Below, in pieces: positions 8,584 through 16,467 of a stretch of DNA of 64,000 nt. Origin of the DNA: Desulfovibrio piger (lineage in GTDB: Bacteria; Desulfobacterota; Desulfovibrionia; Desulfovibrionales; Desulfovibrionaceae). Each line of letters opens with the position of its first letter. Within the stretch, counting starts at the first letter, position 1. A program made the position numbers and the translations under genes. The DNA lies in assembly GCF_012843875.1 (NCBI RefSeq), contig NZ_JABAFY010000011.1, forward strand, positions 1-64,000, written 5' to 3'. The notes beneath the pieces are model-generated. The model ran no database searches and was not told the DNA's origin. It was given only the letters and a program-made list of their open reading frames with translations.

Positions 8584-8617
8584 ATAACTTTAGTTATAGC
8601 TCCATAACTAAAGTTAT
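8584..8617. promoter_or_regulatory. Tandem palindromes, candidate activator-binding (UAS) sites
   Basis: There are two 14-bp palindromes, ATAACTTTAGTTAT (8584-8597) and ATAACTAAAGTTAT (8604-8617). Each is symmetric (ATAACT-2-AGTTAT) and each is the exact reverse complement of the other. Their centres are 20 bp apart, about two helical turns, so bound dimers would lie on the same face. They sit 70-90 bp upstream of the sigma-54 promoter, the normal place for an enhancer. I infer they bind the sigma-54 activator encoded at 15023-16417; there is no T-tract, so a terminator is unlikely. Confidence 0.65.
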
Positions 8618-8680
8618 GCCCCGTCTCTCCTCATGGAGAAATTTTAAAAAAAACATGTTTATTTTCACTAGATTATTATT

Positions 8681-8696
8681 TGGAACGCCTCTTGCT
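8681..8696 (+). promoter_or_regulatory. Sigma-54 (-24/-12) promoter for the amidohydrolase-MFS operon
   Basis: TGGAAC-5-TTGCT keeps the invariant GG and GC exactly 10 bases apart and differs from the consensus TGGCAC-5-TTGCA at two positions. It lies about 50 bases before the amidohydrolase ATG, just after an A/T-rich run. The paired palindromes upstream and a sigma-54 activator gene in the same locus support it. Confidence 0.75.
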
Positions 8697-8745
8697 ATCC
8701 CTCAGGAAACCCCTTTAACACCAACCTTTTTCCAAGGAGAGCCGT

Positions 8746-9975
8746 ATGCGTAAGCTTGTGCTGTGTGGCAAACTGTTCGATGCCGTCGACGGAAGTGTGC
8801 GAGAAAATATGGCCATTATCGTGGAACAAGACCGCATCACGGAAATCACACCGAAGGCGGGCCTTGCCATACGTCCCGACGACGAGCTGATCGACCTCTC
8901 GCGCCATTTTGTCATGCCAGGTCTGATAGATGCCCACGTGCATCTGGGGATGAGCGGTTTTCCCGCCATCAGGGAACCGGACGAGCCTGCCGAATTCGTT
9001 GCGGCCAAAGCCCTCAAGAACGCCAAAGACAACTTGCTTGGCGGATTCACCACAGTCCGCGATGAGGGATATTTCACCATCCAGGGCTGCCAGAGCATCC
9101 GCGATGCCATCAATGCCGGATTTGCCACGGGGCCCCGTATTTTCACCAGTGGCATGGTGATCACGCAGACAGCCGGGCACCTGGAGCCACGTTGGACGCA
9201 GGAGCGTTTTGGCTTTCAGACCCTCAAGCCGGTTAATGTTGCCAACACCCCCGGCGAAGTCGTGGCGGCCGCCCGACATATGCTGAAGATGGGCGCCGAC
9301 CAGATTAAGATCATGGTGACAGGCGGTGTTTTGAGCAAGGGAACCAATGTGGGCGAGCAGAATATGAGCGACGAGGAAATTCAAGCCGCCGTCTCCGTGG
9401 GCAAGATGCACGACCGTGTCGTCTCCGCCCACGCCCACGGCACGGAAGGGATCAAGGCGGCGGCCAGAGCGGGCGTTACCGTCATCGAACATTGCACGAC
9501 AGTGGATGATGAAGGGATTGAGCTCATGCTGAAAAACAAGGTCGCCCTGGTACCCACCTTTATCGTCCTCAAGCTGATCGCCGAGAAAGGCGCGGCGGCC
9601 GGGGTCTCCATGGACGCCGTCGAAAAATCCGCGGCCCTGGTGCCCATGCACCTGCACAATATCAAAAAGGCCTATGACGCCGGCGTGCGCGTCATTTTTG
9701 GCACGGATACGGGAACACCGCTGGGCTACCATGGCAAACAGCACCAGGAATTCGTTCTGATGGAACAGGCCGGGATTGCCAAAACCGATATCTTGCTGGC
9801 TGCCACCCGTTATGCCGCCGAGCTGCTCGGCTGGCAGGCGGACATAGGGACCCTGGAACCTGGTAAATACGCCGATATCGTCGCCCTTCCCGGGGATCCG
9901 TTTGAAAGCATGGAGGCCATGAAACAGATCAGCTTCGTCATGAAGGGCGGGCAGATTCACCTTCAGCGGGCATAA
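8746..9975 (+). CDS. Amidohydrolase, Xaa-Pro dipeptidase/imidazolonepropionase-like
   Basis: This 409-residue cytoplasmic metal-dependent hydrolase belongs to the amidohydrolase superfamily, with a complete binuclear site. H64 and H66 lie in DAHVHL, a probable carboxylated Lys188 in QIKIMVTGG, H229 in SAHAHG, H249 in IEHC and D321 in GTDTG. The AGHLEPRW segment near 143 and the overall pattern resemble the subgroup that cleaves N-acyl amino acids or Xaa-Pro dipeptides, so an amide or peptide bond is the likely target; the exact substrate cannot be read from sequence. The ATG has AAGGAGAG upstream. It is first in a sigma-54-controlled pair with the MFS gene, 15 bases apart. The DNA here is less GC-rich than its neighbours. 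Confidence 0.88.
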   Translation: MRKLVLCGKLFDAVDGSVRENMAIIVEQDRITEITPKAGLAIRPDDELIDLSRHFVMPGLIDAHVHLGMSGFPAIREPDEPAEFVAAKALKNAKDNLLGGFTTVRDEGYFTIQGCQSIRDAINAGFATGPRIFTSGMVITQTAGHLEPRWTQERFGFQTLKPVNVANTPGEVVAAARHMLKMGADQIKIMVTGGVLSKGTNVGEQNMSDEEIQAAVSVGKMHDRVVSAHAHGTEGIKAAARAGVTVIEHCTTVDDEGIELMLKNKVALVPTFIVLKLIAEKGAAAGVSMDAVEKSAALVPMHLHNIKKAYDAGVRVIFGTDTGTPLGYHGKQHQEFVLMEQAGIAKTDILLAATRYAAELLGWQADIGTLEPGKYADIVALPGDPFESMEAMKQISFVMKGGQIHLQRA

Positions 9976-9990
9976 GGCAGGGAGCATCCT

Positions 9991-11232
9991 ATGCGCATAT
10001 CAAAAAAAATTTTCTTCGGCTGGTATGTCGTGGCGGGCGGATTCCTTCTGATGGCAATCCTCCATTCCATGATGCAGACCTGTTTCAGCCTTTTCGTTGT
10101 GCCCGTCACCACAGATATGGGCATCACGCGCAGCGCCTTCGGCATCTGCAACACCGTCGTCATGGTGGTGACCATGCTTTTGTCCCCTTACATGGGGAAA
10201 TGGCTGGCCCAAAAGCGCACGACCCTCATTTTCACTACCTGCATCGTAGGCCTGGGCTTGTCCTACGCCAGCTATTCCCTGGCCCATGCGGCCTGGCACC
10301 TGTATGTCAGCGCATTTCTGGTGGGCGTGTTCTCGTGCGGCGCCGTGGCCCTGCCCCTTTCCATCATAATCACCAACTGGTTCAAGAAGGCGCGCGGCAC
10401 GGCCATCAGCATCGCGTTGGCGGGCAGCGGCATAGGAGGAGCCATCATCAGCCCCATCCTGACCATGGTGATCCAGAATATGGGCTGGCGACCGGCTTTC
10501 GTCATCTTTGGCATTGTCATGATTGTGGTGGAAGTACCCGTCGCGCTCTTTCTTATGCGTCCCCGTCCCGAGGACATGAACCTGCAACCGTACGGCGCCG
10601 ATGAAAACGCCCCCCAGGATGTTGAGCATAAGGACGATGACGGCGTGCCGTTGAGCGCGTTAAAAAAATATCCTTTTTTCTGGATCTACTGGGTGGGCAT
10701 GTTCGTCATGGGGCTGGTCGGCTTCGGCTCCCTGGGACAGCTGGCCGCCTCCCTCACCGATGCCTACGGTCAGGGTTTTTGCGCCATGATCATCTCTTTC
10801 TTCCTGCTTCTGCTTACTCCTGCCAAAATATCGCTCGGCTGGGTCTATGACAAAATCGGCCCTAAATTTGGCACCATCTATGTCATGGGCTTTTTCGCCA
10901 TCGCCCTGGCCATGCTGCTTATTACTAATTCAACAACCCTCATGTGGGTCATGGCCATCTTTTATTCCATCGGCATTTGCAGCGGCACTGTCACGCCGCC
11001 TGTCGTCACGGCCGCGACCTTCGGCTCAAAGTATTACGGGGAAATCTACGGCTTCGTGAACTTTGGCGTCATGGCCGGGGGGGCCCTGGGAGCCCCTGTC
11101 GTGGCGGCCGTCTATGACCTGGCGGGATCTTACGATGTGGCCTGGGTCGCCTGCTCGATCCTCTGCATCGTTTCCACAGTTCTGCTTGTCATCGCGGATA
11201 TTCGCTGCCGCCAGGTTTTGGGCAAGGCATAG
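9991..11232 (+). CDS. MFS transporter, oxalate/formate-antiporter-like
   Basis: This 413-residue permease has 12 predicted membrane helices and a cytoplasmic loop around residues 190-215 rich in acidic residues. MFS landmarks include the DMGITRSAFG start of helix 2, LAQKRT after it, and the GWVYDKIGPK loop in the second half. It resembles the monocarboxylate/oxalate-formate branch, which moves small carboxylates. Translation starts 15 bases after the amidohydrolase stop with a GGGAG site, so it is co-expressed and probably imports the substrate of that enzyme. Its last 44 bases overlap the convergent hydrolase gene. Confidence 0.9.
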   Translation: MRISKKIFFGWYVVAGGFLLMAILHSMMQTCFSLFVVPVTTDMGITRSAFGICNTVVMVVTMLLSPYMGKWLAQKRTTLIFTTCIVGLGLSYASYSLAHAAWHLYVSAFLVGVFSCGAVALPLSIIITNWFKKARGTAISIALAGSGIGGAIISPILTMVIQNMGWRPAFVIFGIVMIVVEVPVALFLMRPRPEDMNLQPYGADENAPQDVEHKDDDGVPLSALKKYPFFWIYWVGMFVMGLVGFGSLGQLAASLTDAYGQGFCAMIISFFLLLLTPAKISLGWVYDKIGPKFGTIYVMGFFAIALAMLLITNSTTLMWVMAIFYSIGICSGTVTPPVVTAATFGSKYYGEIYGFVNFGVMAGGALGAPVVAAVYDLAGSYDVAWVACSILCIVSTVLLVIADIRCRQVLGKA

Positions 11233-13195
11233 CTTCCATGGGAAGGGCGCCGCGCTCCCCGGACGGGGCGGCGTCCTTCCCATGCCGGCATGCCACGGCA
11301 TCCGCGGATAGAATGGGAAGCTCCACCCAAGAGGGGTGCGCCGCATCCACATGGATGGCGTTACGGGCAACGGTCCACTCCACGGCCTGCTCAGGAAAGG
11401 CCGCCACATTCAGGTTGCGGCTCCAGCGGGGGTAGGAACTGCTGCCGACCGTTATCCGCAGGCGATGGCCTGCGCGAAAAAGATATTCTGTCGCCGACAT
11501 CCTGACCGTGTAGTCATAGATATGGCCCGGCTGCAATAAGGAAGGCGCCGAGGCCGACTCACGGAAGCGTGCGCGCTGGATGCCTTCGACGACATTCAGT
11601 GACCTGCCGTCGGGAAACACGTCGCATAAGCGCACGACCCAGTCCGTATCCACCGCGGATGACGAGGCGCTGAGGTGGGCGCTTACCGCGCCGGACACCA
11701 GCAGATCATGCACCAATGGCCCGGAGGTGAACGTCAAACTTCGCTTATCCACAGGCCCTTGTTCCTGCTGGCCATAGTCCACGAGGCTGTCCGGGCCAAA
11801 AGGAAAAAGCAGCAAACCGGAACCGCCACGCGTCGGCGTAGGATTCATGGGATCATAGAGGTACGTTTGCGGTGGGGCAGCCGGTGCCGGGCCTGCCTGG
11901 GAAAGCGCTCCGTCATTGAGGGACTCCCCCTTTCGCCGCGCCGACGCGTGAAAATACCACACCTGGGGCTCGGCTTCCGCAGGCGGCCATGACGGTGCCG
12001 TGCGCCAGCAGTTCCGCCCCATGGTGAAAACGCTGACGGGCGCATCCTCACGATAAAGCGGCGTGCGCGTATCCTTCAGCCAGTAGTCGGCAAAGGCCAG
12101 GCGCATCATGTTGAAGCCGGGTTGATTGAGGCCGGGACCATAGTCCACGCTGCCGATGCGGGTTCCATGGTAGCTGGGAACACTGTGATGCCACGGGCCC
12201 AGCAAAAGGCGTTGATTCCGCCTTGCCAAAGGAGCGCCGGCACGCTGGCGAAGCTCCTGGAACGCGTTCAGCGTGCCGTCCAGAAAAATATCATACCACC
12301 CTCCTATATGGAGGATGGGAATCTCGATCCGGCTAAAATAGCTGGAAGGACTAAGACGTTTCCAGTACGCGTCGGCAGTGGGGTGGGAAGCCCAGGTGGC
12401 GAAAAGGTTGACTCCCGGGGCTATTTGAGCAGGCTTGAAATCAAGAAGCGGAATCACATCGGCAAAGGTCTGCTGGTCCGCCAAATACATTTCCAGCAGG
12501 TTTTTCCAGCGCTGGAGCGCGGGCGTGTTCCCCAGCGTTTTTTCCGCCAGATCCCAGCCCAGGATCACCGTTCCCCAGTAGAGGGAAAACCCGAACTCCA
12601 TGGCTCCGCCACGGTAGTACCACTGCCAGGCGTCGGATCCGGTCAGGGCCGACATGGCGCATACAAGATGGGGAGGCCGCGCGGCCGCCGTATGCAGCAG
12701 AATTTGCCCGGAATACGACTTGCCGACCAGACCGATTTTACCGTTGGACCACGGCTGCCGCGCGGCCCATTCCACCATATCCCAGCCATCATTCCCGGGC
12801 AGGGCCGCCATATCAAAACTGCCACCCGACTTGAAACGCCCCCGTACGTTCCATATGATGACAACATAGCCGCGCGGCACAAAGAACGTATGCGTACTCA
12901 TACGGATATCGGTAGAGCAGCGTTTGTCATAAGCGCTTCCTTCCAGTAGTACGGGAAAGCGCCCCGAGGCCTTGGGGCGGTAGATGTCAACGGCCACCGT
13001 CGTGCCGTCACGCAAGGTTACGGGCACGTCATATTCCACCACCATGGCATAGCAGGGGCGTGAGGGCTCTCCATCCACCGCGGCGGGGTTGCCTGAAGCC
13101 GCAACTGCGATGCCGGGCCATAACAGGCTGAGCAAAAAAAGGACGAGGCTTATTTTCCCAGGAAAACGATGGAGCAAGATATATGTATCCATCAT
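11189..13195 (-). CDS. Secreted CocE/NonD-family (S15-like) hydrolase
   Basis: This 668-residue alpha/beta hydrolase of the X-Pro dipeptidyl-peptidase/cocaine-esterase group begins with a signal peptide (hydrophobic core 14-31, cleavage near VAA), so it acts in the periplasm or outside. The catalytic triad is visible: Ser160 in GKSYSG, Asp in GGWYDIFLDGT and His in LGPWHHS. A C-terminal jelly-roll domain typical of the group follows. Members cleave acyl, ester or Xaa-Pro amide bonds. The ATG at 13195 has GGAGGAT upstream. It converges on the MFS gene and is divergent from the kinase gene. I infer it supplies the product taken up by the MFS protein. Confidence 0.87.
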   Translation of the reverse strand: MMDTYILLHRFPGKISLVLFLLSLLWPGIAVAASGNPAAVDGEPSRPCYAMVVEYDVPVTLRDGTTVAVDIYRPKASGRFPVLLEGSAYDKRCSTDIRMSTHTFFVPRGYVVIIWNVRGRFKSGGSFDMAALPGNDGWDMVEWAARQPWSNGKIGLVGKSYSGQILLHTAAARPPHLVCAMSALTGSDAWQWYYRGGAMEFGFSLYWGTVILGWDLAEKTLGNTPALQRWKNLLEMYLADQQTFADVIPLLDFKPAQIAPGVNLFATWASHPTADAYWKRLSPSSYFSRIEIPILHIGGWYDIFLDGTLNAFQELRQRAGAPLARRNQRLLLGPWHHSVPSYHGTRIGSVDYGPGLNQPGFNMMRLAFADYWLKDTRTPLYREDAPVSVFTMGRNCWRTAPSWPPAEAEPQVWYFHASARRKGESLNDGALSQAGPAPAAPPQTYLYDPMNPTPTRGGSGLLLFPFGPDSLVDYGQQEQGPVDKRSLTFTSGPLVHDLLVSGAVSAHLSASSSAVDTDWVVRLCDVFPDGRSLNVVEGIQRARFRESASAPSLLQPGHIYDYTVRMSATEYLFRAGHRLRITVGSSSYPRWSRNLNVAAFPEQAVEWTVARNAIHVDAAHPSWVELPILSADAVACRHGKDAAPSGERGALPMEAMPCPKPGGSEYPR
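11237..11284. other. Long hairpin in the overlap of convergent genes
   Basis: CATGGGAAGG (11237-11246) pairs perfectly with CCTTCCCATG (11275-11284), and the GC-rich interior (CGCCGC.../...GGCGGCG and CCCC/GGGG) extends the stem. It begins five bases after the MFS stop and lies inside the last codons of the CocE-like gene. There is no T-tract, so it is more likely an mRNA 3'-end stabiliser than a simple terminator. Confidence 0.5.
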
Positions 13196-13206
13196 GGGGA
13201 ATATCC

Positions 13207-13222
13207 TCCAGAGTATTCTGGA
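13207..13222. promoter_or_regulatory. Palindrome overlapping the ribosome site of the CocE-like gene
   Basis: TCCAGA-GTAT-TCTGGA is a 6-4-6 inverted repeat between the divergent CocE-like and kinase genes. On the CocE-like transcript it would fold so that part of its GGAGG is paired. It could be an operator, an mRNA switch or chance; only the symmetry is directly seen. Confidence 0.35.
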
Positions 13223-13227
13223 ACGTC

Positions 13228-13255
13228 ATTGCACGATGGTATATGGTTATGACAA
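13228..13255 (-). promoter_or_regulatory. Possible sigma-70 promoter of the CocE-like gene
   Basis: On the minus strand, TTGTCA (13250-13255), a 16-base spacer and TGCAAT (13228-13233) lie just upstream of the palindrome and the ATG. Matches to consensus are five of six and four of six. It overlaps the start codon of the divergent kinase gene. Confidence 0.35.
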
Positions 13256-15030
13256 AGCTACGAGACGTTTTATTTACAAGAAAAATATTGTTTTTAGTCC
13301 TTCTTTGCATAATAGCATGCATATTTTTTGCTATATATAAGTATTATGAAGGCACTGATTTTTCAAAAAATCCATACATTTTCTATGAACGCAGCATCAC
13401 GGCGCGCATCGGCGCCTACGCTCCCTACGCGTTTATGGACAAAGGGGGAACGCTCGACGGGTATGTCATGGATCTAACGTACGCCATCAGCCGTGTCATG
13501 GGGGTCCGTGTCGTTTTGCTCTCCCGCAGGCTCGACAGCCCGACCGAGCTGGCGAAAAAGCATGACGCCGATGTTGTGCTGTGTATGGTCAAAACCCCTG
13601 TCACCAGTAAAGAATATGATTTCACAGCCCCCTATGCAACGCATACGTTCTCCATCTTCGCCCGTAAAGGGGCCCCGCCCCCAGATATGGACTACATCGC
13701 CCAGGGGGAGGCCTGGGTTGTTAACGAAGATGGCGTCTACCATGAATTATACGGGGAACGGCATGACTGCCCCCTCAGCGGAACCGCCGAGGAAGCCTTG
13801 CATGATATAGCTCAAGGGCGACGCATGTATACGATCATGGAAACGTATATTGGAAAAAAACTTATAGAGGAACAAGCCCTTGATAATGTCGCCTTTCTGC
13901 AGGAAACCAATATCAGCGTTGAATACGCCTACGCCATCAGAAAGGGAAACCCCAACATTTTTGATATTTTTTCCAACGGCCTGAAGTACCTGCACAGCTC
14001 CGGGCAATTCAATAAGATTCAACATAAATGGCTGGAAAAACGCTTTCTCCTGACCAAGCGAAATCTTGAACAATTTTTTGTCTACGCCGCCATCGCGCTG
14101 ACAATTATTCTTCTCTCCGCGGTGGCGATGCTGATCTGGTCCCATGTCCTCAAGGAGCAGGTCCGCCGCCGTACTGCGGAACTGAAGCAGGAGATCAACG
14201 AAAGGCGCAAAGCCGAATCCAGGCTGCGTCAAAGCCAAGCGCAACTTGTCCAGGCGGATAAAATGGCCGCCGTCGGCACCCTGGCTTCGGGCATAGCGCA
14301 TGAAATCAATAACCCAAACGGCCTGCTGTTGCTGAATCTTGTTTTTATCCAGGACATCCTGCGGGATATCCGCCCCTATCTCGATACGCATTTCGAGAAG
14401 GAGGGAAACTTCATGATCGCTGGTATGCCGTGGCCCCAATTGCGCGACACGCTGGATTCCATGATGGAGGACTCCATCCAGGCGTCAGGCCATATCCGGG
14501 ATATTGTCGACGACCTGAAAGAATTTGTCCGCAAAAGCGGCGACAGCCCGTCCGAGCTGTTCCAGCTCAACGATGCCCTGGAGCATTCCCTGCGTTTGGT
14601 CCGGAACATGATCAAAAAGAGTACCAGCCGCTTCCAGATGCGAACCGGGCGCGACATGCCGGCCGTCAAGGGGAGCCCGCGCAAAATCGGCCAGGTTCTC
14701 ATCAATCTTATCATCAACGCCTGCCAGGCCCTGGAACATCCCGCACAAGGGCTGTTGCTGGAAACGGGGACGTCTTCAGATGGGCGCAGCGTTTTTTTCC
14801 GTCTTACGGATGAAGGATGCGGCATCTCGGCCGAAGATCTGCCCTGTATCTGTGATCCGTTTTTCACGACAAAGCGTGCCCATGGCGGCACGGGCCTTGG
14901 CCTTTCCGTAAGCAGCTCCATTGTTGAAGGATACGGGGGCAGCCTTTCTTTCATTTCCGAACCGGGCCAGGGAACCACGGTCACATTGACCCTGCCCGCC
15001 CACCGCCCACAGGATACACGCCATGATTGA
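13243..15030 (+). CDS. Sensor histidine kinase with periplasmic solute-binding domain
   Basis: The product is about 595 residues. TM1 (about 14-32) is followed by a periplasmic domain of the SBP_bac_3 type (RIGAYAPYAFMDKGGTLDG through HKWLEKRFLL), TM2 (about 282-305), a short coiled linker, a HisKA domain with phospho-acceptor H353 in SGIAHEINNP and a HATPase domain (N-box LINACQAL, DEGCGIS, GGTGLGLSV). This is the NtrB-like layout typical of kinases paired with sigma-54 activators. The sensor domain implies detection of a small amino-acid- or peptide-like ligand. ATGs at 13243 and 13249 are both possible; neither has a strong ribosome site. The 3' end overlaps the response regulator by eight bases. 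The first kilobase is A/T-rich compared with the window. Confidence 0.9.
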   Translation: MVMTKLRDVLFTRKILFLVLLCIIACIFFAIYKYYEGTDFSKNPYIFYERSITARIGAYAPYAFMDKGGTLDGYVMDLTYAISRVMGVRVVLLSRRLDSPTELAKKHDADVVLCMVKTPVTSKEYDFTAPYATHTFSIFARKGAPPPDMDYIAQGEAWVVNEDGVYHELYGERHDCPLSGTAEEALHDIAQGRRMYTIMETYIGKKLIEEQALDNVAFLQETNISVEYAYAIRKGNPNIFDIFSNGLKYLHSSGQFNKIQHKWLEKRFLLTKRNLEQFFVYAAIALTIILLSAVAMLIWSHVLKEQVRRRTAELKQEINERRKAESRLRQSQAQLVQADKMAAVGTLASGIAHEINNPNGLLLLNLVFIQDILRDIRPYLDTHFEKEGNFMIAGMPWPQLRDTLDSMMEDSIQASGHIRDIVDDLKEFVRKSGDSPSELFQLNDALEHSLRLVRNMIKKSTSRFQMRTGRDMPAVKGSPRKIGQVLINLIINACQALEHPAQGLLLETGTSSDGRSVFFRLTDEGCGISAEDLPCICDPFFTTKRAHGGTGLGLSVSSSIVEGYGGSLSFISEPGQGTTVTLTLPAHRPQDTRHD

Positions 15031-16417
15031 TAGCCCCTGCGGAATTTTACTGGTTGATGACGAACCAGCCTGGCTCCGTTCTCTGGAAAGACTCCTGCGC
15101 CGTTCCTCGCTGGCCGGAACTGTCATCACCTGCTCAGACAGCCGTGAGGCGCTGGGGATCCTTGACAAAGAAAATATCGGCCTGGTCCTGCTGGATCTCA
15201 CCATGCCCTATGTCAGTGGCGAGCAACTCCTGGGCGACATCCGCGCCGCCCATCCCGACGTGCTGGTCATTATTCTCACCGGCATGAATACGGCGGACAA
15301 AGCCATGCAGTGCCTGAAGGCCGGCGCCTTCGACTATTTTGTAAAAACATGGGGCGAGGAACGCCTGCTGACCGGCATTTCCCATGCCATACGCGTTGCC
15401 AGCCTTGAAAAAAGTCGCGCGGAAACAAGCCGCAGCATTCTGAGTCAGCGACCGCTCCACCCCGAAGCCTTTCGCGACATCATCACGGCTAATAACGAAA
15501 TGTTTACTATTTTCAGGTACATGGAGTCTATTTTGCCTTCACGCTATCCCCTGCTCATCACCGGGGAAAGTGGTGTCGGCAAAGAGCTTGTGGCGCGCGC
15601 CGCCCATGCTCTGACCAGAGCCCGTGGAAACTTCGTCAGCGTGAACATGGCAAGCCTTGACGGCGCCATGCTGGAAGACACCCTCTTTGGCCATGTCAAA
15701 GGGGCCTATACAAATGCCTCGGCAGCGCGCGCGGGACTGGTGGAGCAGGCTCAGGGCGGTACGCTTTTTCTGGACGAGATAGGGGAAATGCCTCCCCACT
15801 CCCAGGCCCGCCTGCTCCGTTTTTTACAGGAAGGGGAATATTATCCCATTGGCGCGGACCGGCCCAAAAAAGTGGCCTCGCACATCGTCGTGGCCACCAA
15901 CAGGGATATCAAGGCGCAGCAGCATGAAGGGAGTTTTCGTAAGGATCTTTACTTCCGCCTCAGCACCCACCATGTCCACATACCGCCCTTGCGCGAACGC
16001 CACGAAGACATTCCGCTTCTCATTCACGCATTCATGAACGAAGCCACCAAGGATTTCGGCGGCCCTCCCCCGCGTCTGCCCAAGGATGTTTTGCTCGCCC
16101 TTATGAAATATCCCTACCCGGGCAATGTTCGTGAGCTGAAATCCATGATCATCCATGCTGTCAGCCTGGGCAGGGCGGAACTCCAGCTTGCCGACTTTCC
16201 CATGCTGACCGGCAAGGATCTCCCCGAACTCACGGACATTTCTCCAGAAAGCTATCTCCTGAAGACATTCCTTGGTATGGATAAATTTCCTCCTTTGCAC
16301 GCTGTCAGGCAGATCATGACCACCGCGGCCCTGATAAAATGCGACGGCAACCAGACGGCGGCGGCAAAGTTGCTGGGCATTTCGCAACCGGCCATAAGCA
16401 AGCGCATCAATTCCTGA
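15023..16417 (+). CDS. Sigma-54-dependent response regulator (NtrC family)
   Basis: The 464-residue product has a receiver domain with acidic pocket D12-D13 and phospho-acceptor D58 (LVLLDLTMP), an AAA+ domain with Walker A GESGVGKE (about 181) and Walker B FLDEIGE, and a Fis-type helix-turn-helix at the C-terminus (NQTAAAKLLGISQPAISKR). The loop that normally reads GAFTGA is GAYTNA (227-232), so the second Gly is Asn. It is translationally coupled to the kinase (overlap ATGATTGA). The obvious target is the sigma-54 promoter at 8681 with its upstream palindromes; no other good sigma-54 site was found in the module. Confidence 0.93.
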   Translation: MIDSPCGILLVDDEPAWLRSLERLLRRSSLAGTVITCSDSREALGILDKENIGLVLLDLTMPYVSGEQLLGDIRAAHPDVLVIILTGMNTADKAMQCLKAGAFDYFVKTWGEERLLTGISHAIRVASLEKSRAETSRSILSQRPLHPEAFRDIITANNEMFTIFRYMESILPSRYPLLITGESGVGKELVARAAHALTRARGNFVSVNMASLDGAMLEDTLFGHVKGAYTNASAARAGLVEQAQGGTLFLDEIGEMPPHSQARLLRFLQEGEYYPIGADRPKKVASHIVVATNRDIKAQQHEGSFRKDLYFRLSTHHVHIPPLRERHEDIPLLIHAFMNEATKDFGGPPPRLPKDVLLALMKYPYPGNVRELKSMIIHAVSLGRAELQLADFPMLTGKDLPELTDISPESYLLKTFLGMDKFPPLHAVRQIMTTAALIKCDGNQTAAAKLLGISQPAISKRINS

Positions 16418-16467
16418 TATCCCTGCTTAGGCAAGGCCCGTCCGCCATCCTCAAGGCGCGGGGCCCG

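Noticed and set aside
13219-13233. Sigma-54-like sequence upstream of the kinase gene
   Set aside because: TGGAAC and TTGCA are present but GG and GC are only 9 bases apart; sigma-54 needs 10. The start would also fall at or after the kinase ATG.
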